In this document: positions 45,383 through 57,194 of the stretch, piece by piece
Layout of the letters: each line of letters begins with the position of its first letter
Numbering within the stretch: position 1 is the first letter of the stretch
Assembly: GCF_019168305.1 (NCBI RefSeq)
Contig: NZ_JAHTBI010000010.1
Span: 124,001-188,000 of the forward strand
Source of the DNA: Pseudomonas aegrilactucae
GTDB lineage: Bacteria; Pseudomonadota; Gammaproteobacteria; Pseudomonadales; Pseudomonadaceae
DNA: 64,000 nt
Reading direction: 5' to 3'
Notes under the pieces: generated by a model
What the model was told of the DNA's origin: nothing
What the model saw: the letters and a program-made list of their open reading frames with translations, nothing else
Database searches by the model: none
Position numbers and translations under genes: made by a program

Positions 45383-48300
45383 AGCGGGGTTTCCAAGGCA
45401 GCATCGGTACGCACGCCGCGCCAGTGGTTGAAGCGATGGCGCAGGCGGTCCAGATAGAGGTAGACCACCGGGGTGGTGTAAAGCGTGAGGATCTGGCTGA
45501 ACACCAGCCCGCCAATGATGGTCAGGCCCAGCGGCTGGCGCATCTCGGCGCCCTCGGCGCTGCTCAGCAGCAGCGGCAAGGCGCCCAGGATCGCGGCCAG
45601 GGTGGTCATCAGGATCGGCCGCAGCCGCAGCAGGCAGGCCCGACGAATCGACTCCTGTGGCGTCAGCCCTTGATGGCGTTCCAGTTGCAGTGCAAGGTCG
45701 ATCATCAGAATCGCATTCTTCTTCACCACACCGATCAGCAGGAACAGCCCCAGCAGCGAGATCAGGCTGAACTCGCTGCCGACCACGTACAGCGTCAGCA
45801 AGGCACCGACCCCGGCCGACGGCAAGGTCGACAGAATGGTCAGCGGATGGATGTAGCTCTCGTACAGAATACCCAGCACCAGGTACACCGCCAGCAAGGC
45901 GCCGAGGATCATCCACGGCTGGCCCTGCGCATTCTTGGTGAAGGCATCGCCCGTGCCGCCGAGCTTGGCGATCACGTCCTCGGGCAGGCCGACCTTGGCC
46001 ACTGCACGTTCCACCGCCGCCAGCGCCTGGTCCTGGCTGACCCCTTCGGCCAGGTCGAAGGAAATGTCTTCGGCGGCAAACTGGCCCTCGTGGCTGACAC
46101 GGTCTTCGGCCAGGCTGTTCTCGTAGCGCGCGAAGGTCGATAGCGGTACCCGTGCGCCGTCAGCGGTGATCACCTGCACCTGTTCAAGGGTGCGCGGGTC
46201 CTGGGCGTACTTGGGATTGACCTCCATCACCACCTGGTACTGGTTGAGGCTGTCGTAGATGGTCGAGATCTGGCGCTGGCTGTAGGCGTTGTTGAGCACC
46301 GAGGTGACCATGTTCATGTCGATGCCCAGGCGCTTGGCCTGCTCGCGGTCGACCACCAGGGTCACCTGCTGGGTACCACTGCCCTCGCGGGCATCGATGG
46401 CAGTCAGCTCTGGCAGCGCCTTGAGCGCGGCCACCACCTTGGGGTACCACTCGCGCAGCGCAGCCAGGTCCCCGCTCTGCAGGGTATAGAGGAACTGCGA
46501 ACTGCTCTGCTCGCGGCCACCGCCGAACTGCAGGTCCTGGTCGGCCATCAGGAACAGGCGGCCGCCCGGCACCTTGGGCATTTCCTTGCGCAGGCGCTCG
46601 ATGATCTTCTGTGCCGATTCCTTGCGCTCCTTGATGGGCTTGAGGCGTACCAGCACCATCGCGTTGTTGATGCCGCTGTTGCCACCGATGAAACCGGCCA
46701 CGCTTTCCACGGCCGGGTCCTTGAGCAAGGCGCGGCGGTAGATTTCCATCTTCGGCTGCATCACCGCGAACGACAGGCCGTCGTCACCGCGCACAAAGCC
46801 CATCAACTGGCCGGTGTCCTGCTGCGGCATGAGGGTCTTGGGCACCACCACGTACAGCCCCACATTGACCACGATGGTCACCAGCAGGCTCAGCAGCGTC
46901 AGGCGGCGATGGCGCAGCGCCCAGCCCAGGCTGCGGTCGTAGCCGGCCATCATGCGCTGGTTGAGGCGCTCGCTCCAGCGTTGCAGGCGGGTCTGCTGGC
47001 CGGGAGCGTGTGGCTTGAGCCAGCGCGCGCAGAGCATCGGCGTCAGCGTCAGCGACACCACCAGCGAGACGATGATCGCCGCCGCCAGGGTGATGGAAAA
47101 TTCGCGGAACAGCGATTCGACGATGCCGCCCATGAACAGGATCGAGACGAACACCGCCACCAGCGAGGCATTCATGGCCAGCAACGTGAAGCCGACTTCC
47201 TTGGCGCCGAGAAAGGCCGCCTCCAGCGGCTTTACGCCTTCGTCGATATGTCGCGAGATGTTCTCCAGCACCACGATGGCGTCGTCCACCACCAGGCCGG
47301 TGGCCAGGATCAATGCCATCAGCGACAGGTTGTTCAGCGAGAAACCGCACAGGTACATCACTGCGAAGGTGCCCACCAGCGACACCGGCACCGCCAGGGT
47401 CGGGATCAGCGAGGCACGCAGGTTGCCCAGGAACAGGAACACCACCAGGATCACCAGCGCCACCGCAATCAGCAAGGTGTGCTCGGCTTCCTTGAGGGTG
47501 GCCTTGATCACCGGCGAGCGGTCCATGGCCAGGTTCAGTTGCACGCTGGCCGGCATCAGGGCCTGCAGCGATGGCAACTGCTCCTTGATGTTGTCGATGG
47601 TCTCGATGATGTTGGCGCCGGTCTGGCGGTTGATCACCAGCAGTACCGCCTCCTTGTCGTTGAAGAAACCGCTGTTGTAGCGGTTCTCGACGCCATCGGT
47701 GACCTTGGCCACATGGCTCAGGCGCAGCACCGAGCCATCCTGGTAACGGATCACCAGCGGGCCGTAGTCCTTGGCTTTCTCCAACTGGTCGTTGGCCTGC
47801 ACCTGCCAGCTGCGCTCGGCGTCCTCGACAAAGCCCTTGGGCCGGCGCACGTTGGCGTTGGCGATGGTCTGGCGCACATCGTCCAGGCTCACGCCGTACT
47901 GGTTGAGCAGTTGCGGTTCGAGCTCGATACGCACCGCAGGCAGTGAACTGCCGCCAATCTGCACCTCACCCACCCCCGGCACCTGCGACAGGCTCTGCGA
48001 CAGAATGGTCGACGCCAGGTCATACAGCTGGCCCTTCTGCAGCACGTCGGAGGTCAGTGACAGCACCATGATCGGTGCCTGGGCCGGGTTGAACTTGTTG
48101 TAGGTGGGCATGCTTTTCATGCCACTGGGCAGCAGGTTGCGCGTGGCGTTGATGGCCGCCTGCACCTCACGGGCAGCGCCATCGATGTCGCGCCCCATGT
48201 CGAAGCCCAGGATCACCCGCGTGGAGCCCTGGCTGGAACGGCTGGTCAGGGTGGTGACCCCGGCAATGCTGCCCAGCGAACGCTCCAGCGGCGTGGCCAC

Positions 48301-48486
48301 GGTAGACGCCATCACCTCGGGGCTGGCGCCCGGCAGGTTGGCCGAAACCACGATTACCGGGAAGTCCATCTGCGGCAGCGGCGCCACCGGCAGCAGGCCG
48401 AAGCTGACACCGCCCAGCAGCATGATCGCCAGGCTCAGCAGCATGGTCGCCACCGGGCGACGGATAAACGGGCCCGAGAGGTTCAT
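45379..48486 (-). CDS. muxC: RND efflux inner-membrane transporter MuxC
   Basis: A 1035-residue RND transporter with 12 helices and two large periplasmic loops. N-terminus [17 protein letters not shown] is typical of MdtC/Mux[20 protein letters not shown] holds the conserved Asp pair of helix 4 for proton relay. It forms a heteromeric transporter with MuxB. It overlaps muxB by four bases (ATGA at 48483-48486). MuxABC-OpmB in P. aeruginosa exports novobiocin, aztreonam and macrolides; the same range is expected, not shown. Confidence 0.93.
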   Translation of the reverse strand: MNLSGPFIRRPVATMLLSLAIMLLGGVSFGLLPVAPLPQMDFPVIVVSANLPGASPEVMASTVATPLERSLGSIAGVTTLTSRSSQGSTRVILGFDMGRDIDGAAREVQAAINATRNLLPSGMKSMPTYNKFNPAQAPIMVLSLTSDVLQKGQLYDLASTILSQSLSQVPGVGEVQIGGSSLPAVRIELEPQLLNQYGVSLDDVRQTIANANVRRPKGFVEDAERSWQVQANDQLEKAKDYGPLVIRYQDGSVLRLSHVAKVTDGVENRYNSGFFNDKEAVLLVINRQTGANIIETIDNIKEQLPSLQALMPASVQLNLAMDRSPVIKATLKEAEHTLLIAVALVILVVFLFLGNLRASLIPTLAVPVSLVGTFAVMYLCGFSLNNLSLMALILATGLVVDDAIVVLENISRHIDEGVKPLEAAFLGAKEVGFTLLAMNASLVAVFVSILFMGGIVESLFREFSITLAAAIIVSLVVSLTLTPMLCARWLKPHAPGQQTRLQRWSERLNQRMMAGYDRSLGWALRHRRLTLLSLLVTIVVNVGLYVVVPKTLMPQQDTGQLMGFVRGDDGLSFAVMQPKMEIYRRALLKDPAVESVAGFIGGNSGINNAMVLVRLKPIKERKESAQKIIERLRKEMPKVPGGRLFLMADQDLQFGGGREQSSSQFLYTLQSGDLAALREWYPKVVAALKALPELTAIDAREGSGTQQVTLVVDREQAKRLGIDMNMVTSVLNNAYSQRQISTIYDSLNQYQVVMEVNPKYAQDPRTLEQVQVITADGARVPLSTFARYENSLAEDRVSHEGQFAAEDISFDLAEGVSQDQALAAVERAVAKVGLPEDVIAKLGGTGDAFTKNAQGQPWMILGALLAVYLVLGILYESYIHPLTILSTLPSAGVGALLTLYVVGSEFSLISLLGLFLLIGVVKKNAILMIDLALQLERHQGLTPQESIRRACLLRLRPILMTTLAAILGALPLLLSSAEGAEMRQPLGLTIIGGLVFSQILTLYTTPVVYLYLDRLRHRFNHWRGVRTDAALETPL

Positions 48487-51400
48487 GCGTCGGCCTGTTG
48501 CGCGTCAGGCTGACGGCGCCAGCGGCGCGCCAGACGGTCGAAGTACAAGTAGATCACCGGCGTGGTGAACAGCGTCAGCACCTGGCTGACCAGCAACCCG
48601 CCTACCATGACCAGGCCCAGCGGCTGACGCAGCTCGGCACCGGAGCCGGTGGCGAGCATCAACGGCACCGCACCGAACAGCGCCGCCAGGGTGGTCATCA
48701 GGATCGGCCGGAAGCGCAGCAACGCTGCCTGGTAGATCGCGGTCTGCGGGTCCATGCCCTGGTTGCGTTCGGCCTCCAGCGCGAAGTCGATCATCATGAT
48801 CGCGTTCTTCTTGACGATACCGATCAGCAGGATGATGCCGATGATCGCGATCATGCCCAGGTCGTTGCCGCTGAGGATCAGCGCGAGCAATGCGCCGACG
48901 GCTGCCGACGGCAAGGTCGAAAGGATGGTCACCGGGTGGATATAGCTCTCGTAGAGCACGCCCAGCACGATGTACATGGTCACCACCGCCGCCAGGATCA
49001 GCAGCAAGGTGCTCGACAGCGAGGCCTGGAACGCCTCGGCAGCGCCCTGGAAGCGCGTCTGCACGCCCAGCGGCATGCCGATCTGCTGCTGCACCTGCTC
49101 GATGACCTTGACGCCCTCGCCCAGCGACACCCCTTCGGCCAGGTTGAACGACATCATCACCGCCGGGAACTGGCCAATGTGCGCGATTGCCAGTTGCGCC
49201 TGGCGCTGCTCCACATGGGCCAGGCTCGACAGGCGCACCTGCGCGCCGTCGGTGGTCTTGACGTAGATCTGGTCCAGTACCTTGGGCCCAAGGTCCGCCG
49301 CGGCGGCAGCTTGCAGCACCACACGGTACTGGCTGGCCTGAGTGTAGATGGTCGAGATCTGGCGCTGGCCGAAAGCGTCGTACAGCGCGTTGGTGATCTC
49401 CGACACGTTGATGCCCAGGCGGCTGGCGGCATCGCGGTCGATCACCAGGAACACCTGCAGGCCCTTGTCCTGCAGGTCGCTGGCCACATCGGTCAGCTCG
49501 GGGCGATCGTGCAGCGCGTCCACCAGCTTGCCGCTCCATAGCGCGAGCAGCTCGGCATCCGGCGACGACAGGCTGAACTGGTATTGCGTACGGCTGACGC
49601 GGTCTTCGATGCTCAGGTCCTGCACCGGTTGCATGAACAGGCGAATACCCACCAGCTTGTCCAGTTGCGGCTGCAGGCGGCTGATCACCTGCGCGGCGGT
49701 CACGTCGCGCTCGCCGTGGGGCTTGAGGTTGATCAGCAGGCGCCCGCTGTTGAGCGTGGCGTTGTCGCCATCCACGCCAATATAGGAAGACAGGCTCTGT
49801 ACTGCCGGATCCTTCAGGATCACCCCGCTCAGCGCCTGCTGGCGCTGGCTCATGGCCGCGAACGAAACCGACTGCGGCGCCTCGGAAATACCCTGGATGA
49901 CCCCGGTGTCCTGCACCGGGAAGAAGCCCTTGGGCACCACCAGGTACAGCAGCACGGTAAGGCCCAGGGTGGCTAGCGCCACCAGCAACGTCAGCGGCTG
50001 GTGGCGCAGCACCCACTGCAGGCCGCGGCCATAATGGCCGATCATCCAGTCGATCCACGCACCGCTGGCACGGTAGAAGCGGCCCTGCTCCTCTTCCTTG
50101 GGCTCGCGCTTGAGCAGGCGCGCGCACATCATTGGCGTGAGGGTCAGCGAAACCACCAGGGAAATCAGGATCGCCACCGCAAGGGTAATGGCGAATTCGC
50201 GGAACAGCCGCCCTACCACGTCGGCCATGAACAGCAGCGGGATCAGTACCGCGATCAGCGAGAAGGTCAGCGAGATCAGCGTGAAGCCGATCTGGCGGGC
50301 GCCCTTGAGCGCCGCCTGCATCGGCGTCTCACCCTCTTCGATGTGCCGCGAGATGTTCTCCAGCATCACGATCGCATCGTCCACCACAAAGCCGGTGGCG
50401 ATGGTCAGGGCCATCAGCGTCAGGTTGTTGATCGAAAAGCCGGCCAGGTACATCACGCCAAAGGTGCCGATCAACGACAGCGGCACGGCGATCGAAGGAA
50501 TGATCGTGGCGCTGACCCGGCGCAGGAACAGGAACGTCACCAGCACCACCAGCACGATGGCGATCAGCAACTCGTGCTGCACGTCCTTGACCGAGGCGCG
50601 GATGGTCTGGGTACGGTCGGTCAGCACCACCACGTCCAGGCCAGCGGGCAGGTTGTCGGTGATCGACGGCAGCAGCGCCTTGATCCGGTCGACCACCTCG
50701 ATGACGTTGGCGCCGGGCTGGCGCTGAATGTTCAGCAGTACGGCCTGGCTCTGGTTGGCCCACGCCGCGAGGCGCTCGTTCTCGGCACCATCGACGATCT
50801 CGGCGACGTCCTTCAGGCGCAGAGGCGCTCCGTTGTTGTAGGCCAGGATCAGGTTGGCGTATTCCTCGGGGGAACGCAGCTGGTCGTTGGCATCGAGCAT
50901 CGACACCCGCGTCGGGCCGTCGAAGTTGCCCTTGGGCTGGTTGACGTTGGAAGCACCGATCAGGGTGCGCACGTCGGCCAGGTTGAGCCCGGCCGAGGCC
51001 AGGGCCTCGGGGTTGACCTTGATGCGCACGGCCTGGCGCTGGCCGCCGGCGATACTGACCATGCCCACGCCGCTGATCTGCGCGATCTTCTGCGCCATGC
51101 GGGTGTCGACCAGGTCGTTGAGCTTGGGCAGCAACATGGTCCTGGAGGTGATGGCCAGGGTCAGTACCGGGGTATCGGCCGGGTTGACCTTGTTGTACAC
51201 CGGGGGCGCCGGCAGGTCGCTGGGCAGCAGGTTGCTGGCCGCGTTGATCGCCGCCTGCACCTGCTGCTCGGCCACGTCCATGTTCATTTCGAGGTTGAAG
51301 CGCAGGGTCAGTACCGACGCACCGCCCGAGCTGGTCGAGGCCATCTGGGTGAGCCCGGGCATCTGCCCGAACTGGCGCTCCAGCGGCGCGGTGACCGCGC

Positions 51401-51581
51401 TGGTCATCACCTGCGGGCTGGCGCCCGGATACAGGGTGATGACCCGGATGGTCGGGTAGTCGACCTGGGGCAAAGCCGCCACGGGCAGCAGCTTGTAGGC
51501 GATCAGGCCAGCCAGCACGATGGCCAGCATGCTCAGCGTGGTGGCGACCGGGCGGAGAATGAAGAGCCGCGAAAGGTTCAT
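48483..51581 (-). CDS. muxB: RND efflux inner-membrane transporter MuxB
   Basis: A 1032-residue RND transporter paralogous to MuxC. Start [22 protein letters not shown]; helix-4 motif [22 protein letters not shown] with the Asp pair; late helix segment [20 protein letters not shown]. Two distinct RND genes side by side are the mark of MdtBC/MuxBC-type pumps. Overlaps muxA (ATGA, 51578-51581) and muxC by four bases each, so the operon is tightly coupled. Confidence 0.93.
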   Translation of the reverse strand: MNLSRLFILRPVATTLSMLAIVLAGLIAYKLLPVAALPQVDYPTIRVITLYPGASPQVMTSAVTAPLERQFGQMPGLTQMASTSSGGASVLTLRFNLEMNMDVAEQQVQAAINAASNLLPSDLPAPPVYNKVNPADTPVLTLAITSRTMLLPKLNDLVDTRMAQKIAQISGVGMVSIAGGQRQAVRIKVNPEALASAGLNLADVRTLIGASNVNQPKGNFDGPTRVSMLDANDQLRSPEEYANLILAYNNGAPLRLKDVAEIVDGAENERLAAWANQSQAVLLNIQRQPGANVIEVVDRIKALLPSITDNLPAGLDVVVLTDRTQTIRASVKDVQHELLIAIVLVVLVTFLFLRRVSATIIPSIAVPLSLIGTFGVMYLAGFSINNLTLMALTIATGFVVDDAIVMLENISRHIEEGETPMQAALKGARQIGFTLISLTFSLIAVLIPLLFMADVVGRLFREFAITLAVAILISLVVSLTLTPMMCARLLKREPKEEEQGRFYRASGAWIDWMIGHYGRGLQWVLRHQPLTLLVALATLGLTVLLYLVVPKGFFPVQDTGVIQGISEAPQSVSFAAMSQRQQALSGVILKDPAVQSLSSYIGVDGDNATLNSGRLLINLKPHGERDVTAAQVISRLQPQLDKLVGIRLFMQPVQDLSIEDRVSRTQYQFSLSSPDAELLALWSGKLVDALHDRPELTDVASDLQDKGLQVFLVIDRDAASRLGINVSEITNALYDAFGQRQISTIYTQASQYRVVLQAAAAADLGPKVLDQIYVKTTDGAQVRLSSLAHVEQRQAQLAIAHIGQFPAVMMSFNLAEGVSLGEGVKVIEQVQQQIGMPLGVQTRFQGAAEAFQASLSSTLLLILAAVVTMYIVLGVLYESYIHPVTILSTLPSAAVGALLALILSGNDLGMIAIIGIILLIGIVKKNAIMMIDFALEAERNQGMDPQTAIYQAALLRFRPILMTTLAALFGAVPLMLATGSGAELRQPLGLVMVGGLLVSQVLTLFTTPVIYLYFDRLARRWRRQPDAQQADA

Positions 51582-52864
51582 GCGCCAGCCTTGCCCTGCT
51601 CGCCCGGCGTGGCCGAGAGGTCTTTCTTGTCCTGGCCCTGCAGGTGCTGGCCGGGCGTGGTGGGAACTTCGCTGCTGTCATCGACCACTTCGACGTCGCT
51701 GCCATCACGCAGGCGGTCGGTGCCTTCGAGCACCACGCGGTCGCCCTTGGCCAGGCCTTCCTTGACCACGGTCAGCTCACCATCGCTGGCGCCCAGCGTG
51801 AGGCTGCGGATACGCACCTTGTTCTCGCCGTCCAGCACATAGGCAAAGGTGCCGTTGGTGCCGAACTGCATTGCCGCCGAAGGTGCCAGTACGGCGTCCT
51901 TGAGCGTATCGGCCAGCAGCCGTACGTTGACAAACTGGTTGGGGAACAGCATTTCATCCTGGTTCTGGAAGCTGGCCTTGAACTTCAGGGTGCCGGTGGT
52001 GGTGTCGATCTGGTTGTCCAGGCTGCTGAGCACCCCGACCGACAGCTGCTGGGTGTCGCCGCGGTCCCACGCCTGCACCGGCAGCTGCGCCCCGCTGCGG
52101 TAGCGTGCAAGCACCGTGGTCAGCTCGGTTTCAGGCAAGGTGAACGCCACGGTGATCGGCTGGGTCTGGGTGATCACCACCAGCGCGGTGGTGTCGTTGG
52201 CCGCAACCAGGTTGCCGACATCCAGCTGACGCAAGCCCAGGCGCCCGCTGATCGGCGCACGAATCCTGGTGAAGTCGAGGTTGAGCCTGGCATCGCCGAC
52301 CGCCGCCTGGTTGGTCTTGATCGTGCCCTGGTACTGGGCGACCAGTGCGGCCTGGGTGTCGAGGGTCTGCTTGGCGATACTGTCTTCGACAAACAACCCT
52401 TTATAGCGTTGCAGGTCGATCTGGGCGTTCTTCAACTGCGCCTGATTCTGCGCCAGGGTGCCTTCGGCCTGCTGCAAGGCGATCTGATAGCTGCGCGGGT
52501 CGATTTCGGCCAGCAGGTCGCCAGCCTTGACGCGCTGGCCTTCCTTGAAGTGGACCTTGACCAGTTCGCCCGCCACGCGGCTGCGCACGTTGACCGTATT
52601 GGTCGCGGTGACCGTACCCAACGCCTTGTAGTACAGCGGGAAGTCGCCCACCGTAGCCGGTGCGACACGGACCGGCACCGGGCCGCCAAAGGCACCGAAA
52701 CCTGGGCGCCCCCCGCCGGGCTTGCCACCGGCCGCGCCCTTGTCTGGCTGCGATGATGGCCACAGCCACCAGCACAGGCCGGCAACCACCAGCAGAACCA
52801 GCAGGCTCAGCAGCCAGCGACGAGAGTGACGGGGACGGGCGGTTTGCATCGGTTGGTCGGCCAT
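51578..52864 (-). CDS. muxA: RND periplasmic adaptor MuxA
   Basis: A 428-residue membrane-fusion protein. N-terminal anchor ([19 protein letters not shown], about 18-36) and Gly-rich linker, then barrel-sandwich, alpha-hairpin ([23 protein letters not shown] near 140) and beta-barrel domains ([19 protein letters not shown]). MdtA-like. It bridges MuxBC with OpmB. First gene of the operon; the 200 bases upstream are AT-richer and hold the promoter. No regulator gene adjoins, unlike many RND operons. Confidence 0.92.
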   Translation of the reverse strand: MADQPMQTARPRHSRRWLLSLLVLLVVAGLCWWLWPSSQPDKGAAGGKPGGGRPGFGAFGGPVPVRVAPATVGDFPLYYKALGTVTATNTVNVRSRVAGELVKVHFKEGQRVKAGDLLAEIDPRSYQIALQQAEGTLAQNQAQLKNAQIDLQRYKGLFVEDSIAKQTLDTQAALVAQYQGTIKTNQAAVGDARLNLDFTRIRAPISGRLGLRQLDVGNLVAANDTTALVVITQTQPITVAFTLPETELTTVLARYRSGAQLPVQAWDRGDTQQLSVGVLSSLDNQIDTTTGTLKFKASFQNQDEMLFPNQFVNVRLLADTLKDAVLAPSAAMQFGTNGTFAYVLDGENKVRIRSLTLGASDGELTVVKEGLAKGDRVVLEGTDRLRDGSDVEVVDDSSEVPTTPGQHLQGQDKKDLSATPGEQGKAGA

Positions 52865-52981
52865 TGTGCGGGGAAACTTCTCTTGAGGAGGCTGAACGAT
52901 AAGCAGTAGAGCGGTTTAAGCAAAGCGCCTTTACCGGCTATTTACCTAGAGCTGACGTTGGCAAAGTGCTGAACTATAAAT

Positions 52982-53011
52982 AAAAACGGCCTGGACTAAG
53001 GCCAGGCCGTT
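52982..53011 (-). terminator. tpx terminator
   Basis: On the minus strand AACGGCCTGG, CCTTAGT loop region, CCAGGCCGTT then TTTTA, 57 bases after the tpx stop. The reverse side has no T tract, so it serves tpx. Confidence 0.85.
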
Positions 53012-53067
53012 ACAACTTTTTGCAAATTGCCGCAGCCGGTCTGGCCGGCAACGGCTGCGTTGCAAGC

Positions 53068-53568
53068 TTACTTCAGTACTGCCAGCGCCGCGTCATAGTT
53101 CGGTTCTTCAGCGATTTCCTTGACCAGCTCGCTGTGCAGCACCTTGTCGTTCTCGTCCAGCACCACGACTGCACGGGCAGTCAGGCCTTTGAGCGGGCCG
53201 TCGGCAATGGCCACGCCGTAGTTCTGGATGAACTCGGCGCCACGCAGGGTGGACAGGTTCGTGACGTTTTCCAGGCCTTCGGCGCCGCAGAAGCGCGCCT
53301 GGGCGAACGGCAGGTCGGCCGAGATGCACAGCACCACGGTGTTGGGCAGTTCGTTGGCCTGGCCGTTGAACTTGCGTACCGAAGTGGCGCAGGTCGGGGT
53401 GTCGACACTTGGGAAGATGTTCAGCACTTTACGCTTGCCGGCGAAGGACGCCAGGGTCGTGTCGGACAGGTCACCCGCTACCAGGGAAAACGCAGGTGCC
53501 TGGGCGCCTGCTTTCGGCAGTTCGCCGTTGACCTGTACCGGGTTGCCTTTGAGAGTCACTTGAGCCAT
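53068..53568 (-). CDS. tpx: Thiol peroxidase Tpx
   Basis: A 166-residue atypical 2-Cys peroxiredoxin. Peroxidatic Cys in [17 protein letters not shown] (near residue 60) and resolving Cys in [12 protein letters not shown] (near 94), the normal Tpx spacing. Reduces lipid and other hydroperoxides using thioredoxin. Start [18 protein letters not shown] with an AGGAC site upstream. Monocistronic with its own terminator. Confidence 0.96.
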   Translation of the reverse strand: MAQVTLKGNPVQVNGELPKAGAQAPAFSLVAGDLSDTTLASFAGKRKVLNIFPSVDTPTCATSVRKFNGQANELPNTVVLCISADLPFAQARFCGAEGLENVTNLSTLRGAEFIQNYGVAIADGPLKGLTARAVVVLDENDKVLHSELVKEIAEEPNYDAALAVLK

Positions 53569-53721
53569 GAGAGAAGTCCTTATGCGGGGGTGAGTAAAGG
53601 ACCAGAGTTAAGCATGAAAGTGCCCATCCACCTATGGGGGCAGCGATAAATTGTTGAATTGCCAGACAACTTTTGTGGACAACGGCCGGGCAAGGGTGTG
53701 GGCCCCTGCCCGGCCCGAGGG

Positions 53722-54999
53722 TCAGCCGGCCAGCGAGTAGACGATGGCGCTGATGGCCACCAGGCCGACCGCGACCACGAACACGTTGGACATAGCGCCG
53801 CTGTACTTGCGCATTGCCGGTACCTTGCGGATGGCGTACATCGGCATCAGGAACAGGATCGCGGCGATCACCGGCCCGCCAAACGACTCGATCATGCTCA
53901 GGATGCTCGGGTTGAGCGTGGCCACCACCCAGCAGATCACCAGCATGAACGCGGCAGTGAGACGATCCAGGGTTTTGGCGCCCGGGCGCTTGCCGGTTTT
54001 GAGCACCAGCCCCTTGAGGCCCTCGCTGGCACCGATGTAATGGCCCAGGAACGACTTGGCAATCGCGATGAAGGCAATCAGCGGCGCGGCGAACTCGATG
54101 GTCGGGTTGCTGAAGTGGTTGGCCAGGTATGACAGGATCGACAGGTTCTGCGCCTTGGCTTCGGCCAGTTGTGCCGGGCTCAGGGTGAGCACGCAGCTGA
54201 ACACGAAGAACATCACCATGGCCACCATCAGCAGGTGGGCACGCGACAGGATCTGCCCGCTGCGCTCGTCGGCGTGCTCACCGTAGCGACGCTTCTGGTC
54301 CACCGCGAACGCCGAGATGATCGGCGAGTGGTTGAACGAGAACACCATCACCGGGATCGCCAGCCACAGGGTGTGCAGGAACGCCGAACCCGATGGCAAT
54401 TGGGTGGCGGTGGCCAGGATGCCGCCGTTCCAGTGCGGGATCAGGAACACCGCCAGGAACGCCAGGGCCACGATGAACGGGTACACCAGCAGGCTCATGA
54501 CCTTGACAGTGGCCTGCTCGCCGCAGCGCACGATGGCCAGCAGGCCCAGGATCAGCACGAACGACAGCACGATGCGCGGTGGCGGCGCGATGTGCAACTG
54601 GTGCTCCATGAAGCTGCCGACCGTGTTGGTCAGCGCCACGCTGTAGATCAGCAGGATCGGGAAGATGGCGAGGAAGTACAGCAAGGTGATGCAGGCACCG
54701 GCGGTGAGGCCGAAATGCTCCTCGACCACGTCGGTGATGTCGGCGCCGTCGCGCCCGGAGAGCACGAAGCGGGTCAGGCCACGGTGCGCATAGTAGGTCA
54801 TGGGGAACGCCAGCAGCGCCAGGATCAGCAGCGGCCAGAAGCCGCCGAGGCCGGCATTGATCGGCAGGAACAGGGTTCCGGCGCCGATGGCTGTGCCGAA
54901 CAGGCCCAGCATCCAGGTGGTGTCCTGACGGGCCCAGCTGCCGAGGGCGGCTGGGGTCGATTCAAAGCGTTGCTCAACGCTCGGGGCCTGCTCATTCAT
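53722..54999 (-). CDS. HAAAP-family amino-acid transporter (SdaC-like, serine/threonine)
   Basis: A 425-residue inner-membrane protein with about 11 helices. WMLGLFGTAIGAGTLFLPINAG near residue 30 is the family helix-1 motif; later VFSFNHSPIISAFAVDQKRRYG and FAIAKSFLGHYIGASEG-like segments match SdaC/TdcC. It likely imports serine or threonine with H+. ATG 54999, ten codons into a longer frame. It sits between tpx and the amaC/tyrB gene; a role in D-lysine uptake is possible but unsupported. Confidence 0.87.
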   Translation of the reverse strand: MNEQAPSVEQRFESTPAALGSWARQDTTWMLGLFGTAIGAGTLFLPINAGLGGFWPLLILALLAFPMTYYAHRGLTRFVLSGRDGADITDVVEEHFGLTAGACITLLYFLAIFPILLIYSVALTNTVGSFMEHQLHIAPPPRIVLSFVLILGLLAIVRCGEQATVKVMSLLVYPFIVALAFLAVFLIPHWNGGILATATQLPSGSAFLHTLWLAIPVMVFSFNHSPIISAFAVDQKRRYGEHADERSGQILSRAHLLMVAMVMFFVFSCVLTLSPAQLAEAKAQNLSILSYLANHFSNPTIEFAAPLIAFIAIAKSFLGHYIGASEGLKGLVLKTGKRPGAKTLDRLTAAFMLVICWVVATLNPSILSMIESFGGPVIAAILFLMPMYAIRKVPAMRKYSGAMSNVFVVAVGLVAISAIVYSLAG

Positions 55000-55159
55000 C
55001 CGGGTGCAACTCCACACGCAAGACTGCAACAGCGCTGGGAGTGGCGGAACAGACGCATCAGCGCACCCCAGCTGTAAAAGAGGGGCGCGATTGTGCGCGC
55101 TTTGGTTGCACTTGCAAAGCCCTTGCCGAGGAGTGGTTGCACCTATCGAACAAACACTT

Positions 55160-55212
55160 GACCGGCAAGGCTGGCTCCTACAGGGCCCGTAGGAGCCAGC
55201 CTTGCGGGCGAA
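55160..55212. repeat. REP pair after amaC
   Basis: ACCGGCAAGGCTGGCTCCTACAGG and inverted GTAGGAGCCAGCCTTGCGGGCG, very close together, forming a long hairpin just beyond the amaC stop. Confidence 0.75.
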
Positions 55213-55218
55213 CAGCCG

Positions 55219-56421
55219 TTACGCGGTCTGGTGCACCGCCGCAAACGCCTCGGCCACCTGCTTGAGGTTGTCCGGGCGCACGCCCGACATGCACACGCGG
55301 CCGCTGTCGATCAGGTACACACCAAACTCGTCACGCAAGCGACGCACCTGCTCCACGCTGAAACCGGTGTAGCTGAACATGCCGCGCTGGCTGAGGAAGA
55401 AGTCGAAGTTCTGCCCCGGCAGCAACACCGCCAGTGCATCCACCAGCGCCTGGCGCATGTCCAGGATACGCAGGCGCATGGTGTGCACCTCGGCCTGCCA
55501 CTGCGCGTTCAGGCCCGCATCGCCGAGCACCGTCGCCACCAGCTGGGCGCCGAAGTTCGGCGGGCTCGAATAGTTGCGACGCACGGTGGCCTTGAGCTGA
55601 CCAAGCACGCTCTGCGCACTGACGCTGTCGTCACTGACCACCGACAACCCACCCACCCGCTCGCCGTACAGCGAGAAGATCTTGGAGAACGAGTTGCTCA
55701 CCAGGCTCGGCACGCCGGCACGGGCGAACTCGCGAATGGCATAGGCGTCTTCGGCCAGGCCTTCGCCAAAGCCCTGGTAGGCGATGTCGAGGAACGGGAT
55801 CAACTCGCGCGCCTTGACCACCTCGATCACCTGTTGCCACTGCGCCTGGCTCAGGTCGACACCGGTTGGGTTGTGGCAGCACGGGTGCAGCAGCACGATG
55901 CTGTTGGCCGGCAGGGTCTGCAGGGTGGCCAGCATGCCGTCGAAGTTGACGCCACGGGTGGCGGCGTCGAAGTACGGGTAGGTGTTGACCTTGAAGCCTG
56001 CGCCTTCAAAGATCGCGCGGTGGTTGTCCCAGGTCGGGTCGCTGACCCACACTTGCGAATCAGCAAAGTAGCGCTTGAGGAAGTCGGCGCCGACCTTGAG
56101 CGCGCCCGAGCCGCCGACCGTCTGCACGGTGGCAACACGCCCCTCGTTCAGCGCCGGATGCCCGGCACCGAACAGCAGGGTCTGGATGGCTTGACGGTAG
56201 CTGCCCAGGCCTTCCATCGGCAGGTACAGCGAGGCTTCATGGGGTTGGTCGGCCAGGCGCTTTTCTGCCTCGCCTACCGCCGCCAGCTGCGGCACCACGC
56301 CGTCGGCGTCGTAATACAGGCCGATACTCAGGTTGACCTTGTTGGCGCGCGGGTCGGCCTTGAAGGTCTCCATCAGGGAGAGAATCGGGTCGCCGGCATA
56401 GGCATCGACATGTTTGAACAC
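55219..56421 (-). CDS. amaC: Aromatic-type aminotransferase, AmaC/TyrB-like
   Basis: A 400-residue class I PLP aminotransferase. [12 protein letters not shown] and [13 protein letters not shown] frame the PLP contacts; Lys in [17 protein letters not shown] forms the Schiff base; the end [12 protein letters not shown] is typical of TyrB. The start is GTG 56421 with AAGGAG nine bases upstream, giving the usual length. In P. putida the equivalent next to dpkA is AmaC, which deaminates D-lysine. The open frame continues upstream without a stop through the damaged LuxR gene, but the strong ribosome site shows where translation starts. Confidence 0.9.
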   Translation of the reverse strand: MFKHVDAYAGDPILSLMETFKADPRANKVNLSIGLYYDADGVVPQLAAVGEAEKRLADQPHEASLYLPMEGLGSYRQAIQTLLFGAGHPALNEGRVATVQTVGGSGALKVGADFLKRYFADSQVWVSDPTWDNHRAIFEGAGFKVNTYPYFDAATRGVNFDGMLATLQTLPANSIVLLHPCCHNPTGVDLSQAQWQQVIEVVKARELIPFLDIAYQGFGEGLAEDAYAIREFARAGVPSLVSNSFSKIFSLYGERVGGLSVVSDDSVSAQSVLGQLKATVRRNYSSPPNFGAQLVATVLGDAGLNAQWQAEVHTMRLRILDMRQALVDALAVLLPGQNFDFFLSQRGMFSYTGFSVEQVRRLRDEFGVYLIDSGRVCMSGVRPDNLKQVAEAFAAVHQTA

Positions 56422-56555
56422 AGCGTGCAGCTCCTTGGGTCTGGGCAAATCGTAAAGGACTGTGTCGAGGATACCTGTAGCCGCGCCGAAGGAACATGAC
56501 CTCTGGTGCAACTGATCCGTGCAGTCCTGCACGCCCGGTGCACTGGCCGGCCATG

Positions 56556-56966
56556 CCAGCCAGCCTTCGGTGAATGCCAGGTACAACAGTGCGCACACAT
56601 TCGGCGTGGCGGTCTTGCCGAGCATATTGCGCCGATGCGTGCGCGCTGTCTGGTCACTGATACCCAACACCCGGGCCAGCTGCTTGTCGCTCAGCCCCTG
56701 CGCCAGGCAGCCCAGCACGTGCTGTTCGCGTGCTGACAACGGCGCCGCCGACTGCCCCTGACTGGCCTGCAGGTGAGGGCTGTGCCCAGGCACAGGAAGA
56801 TCGCCACCAGCGCACTGGCTTTGCCGACCTCGAGTTTGCGAAGCAAATTTTCGCGGTGCTTGCGCGCCGTAGAAAAAGCGATGGACAACTGCTGGGCGAC
56901 TTCCCGATCGGTCAATCCACGTACAACCAACGACAACACCACCGTTTCCTGGTGGCTCAATCGCAT
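56556..56966 (-). pseudogene. Double-HTH LuxR-type regulator, frameshifted
   Basis: Two GerE/LuxR helix-turn-helix domains lie in different frames. The first reads from ATG 56966 ([26 protein letters not shown]...) to about 56800. The second runs from 56742 to 56556 ([41 protein letters not shown]). A single missing base near 56800 would join them into one protein of about 140 residues. There is no homopolymer at the junction. After the second domain no stop occurs before amaC, so the normal end is also lost. Alternatives: a short one-domain protein, or programmed slippage. Confidence 0.55.
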
Positions 56967-57194
56967 GTTCCGTCCCTGAACTGGTGGCCTTGGCGAAGCC
57001 TAGGAGTTGCGCCCTCCCCTGTAAAGCCAAGCCCGCCCCCCTTGTGCCTACCGCATTTGCCGAATGTTCCTGCACCGACACCGGCCCGATGATTCAACTG
57101 CCGACGTAGTTCACCCGGTGGTCGACGGCAGGGAATGTCGTTGCGAGTCGCAGTTCGGTCGATTCGAACCCTCAATGGAAAAGGAATACACATC

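Noticed and set aside
43895..45916. 673-residue version of OpmB starting inside muxC
   Set aside because: The lipoprotein start at ATG 45382 overlaps the muxC stop by ATGA, as in the rest of the operon.
55219..57081. One 620-residue LuxR-aminotransferase fusion protein
   Set aside because: A strong AAGGAG and GTG at 56421 give a normal TyrB-length enzyme, and the first HTH domain is in another frame.
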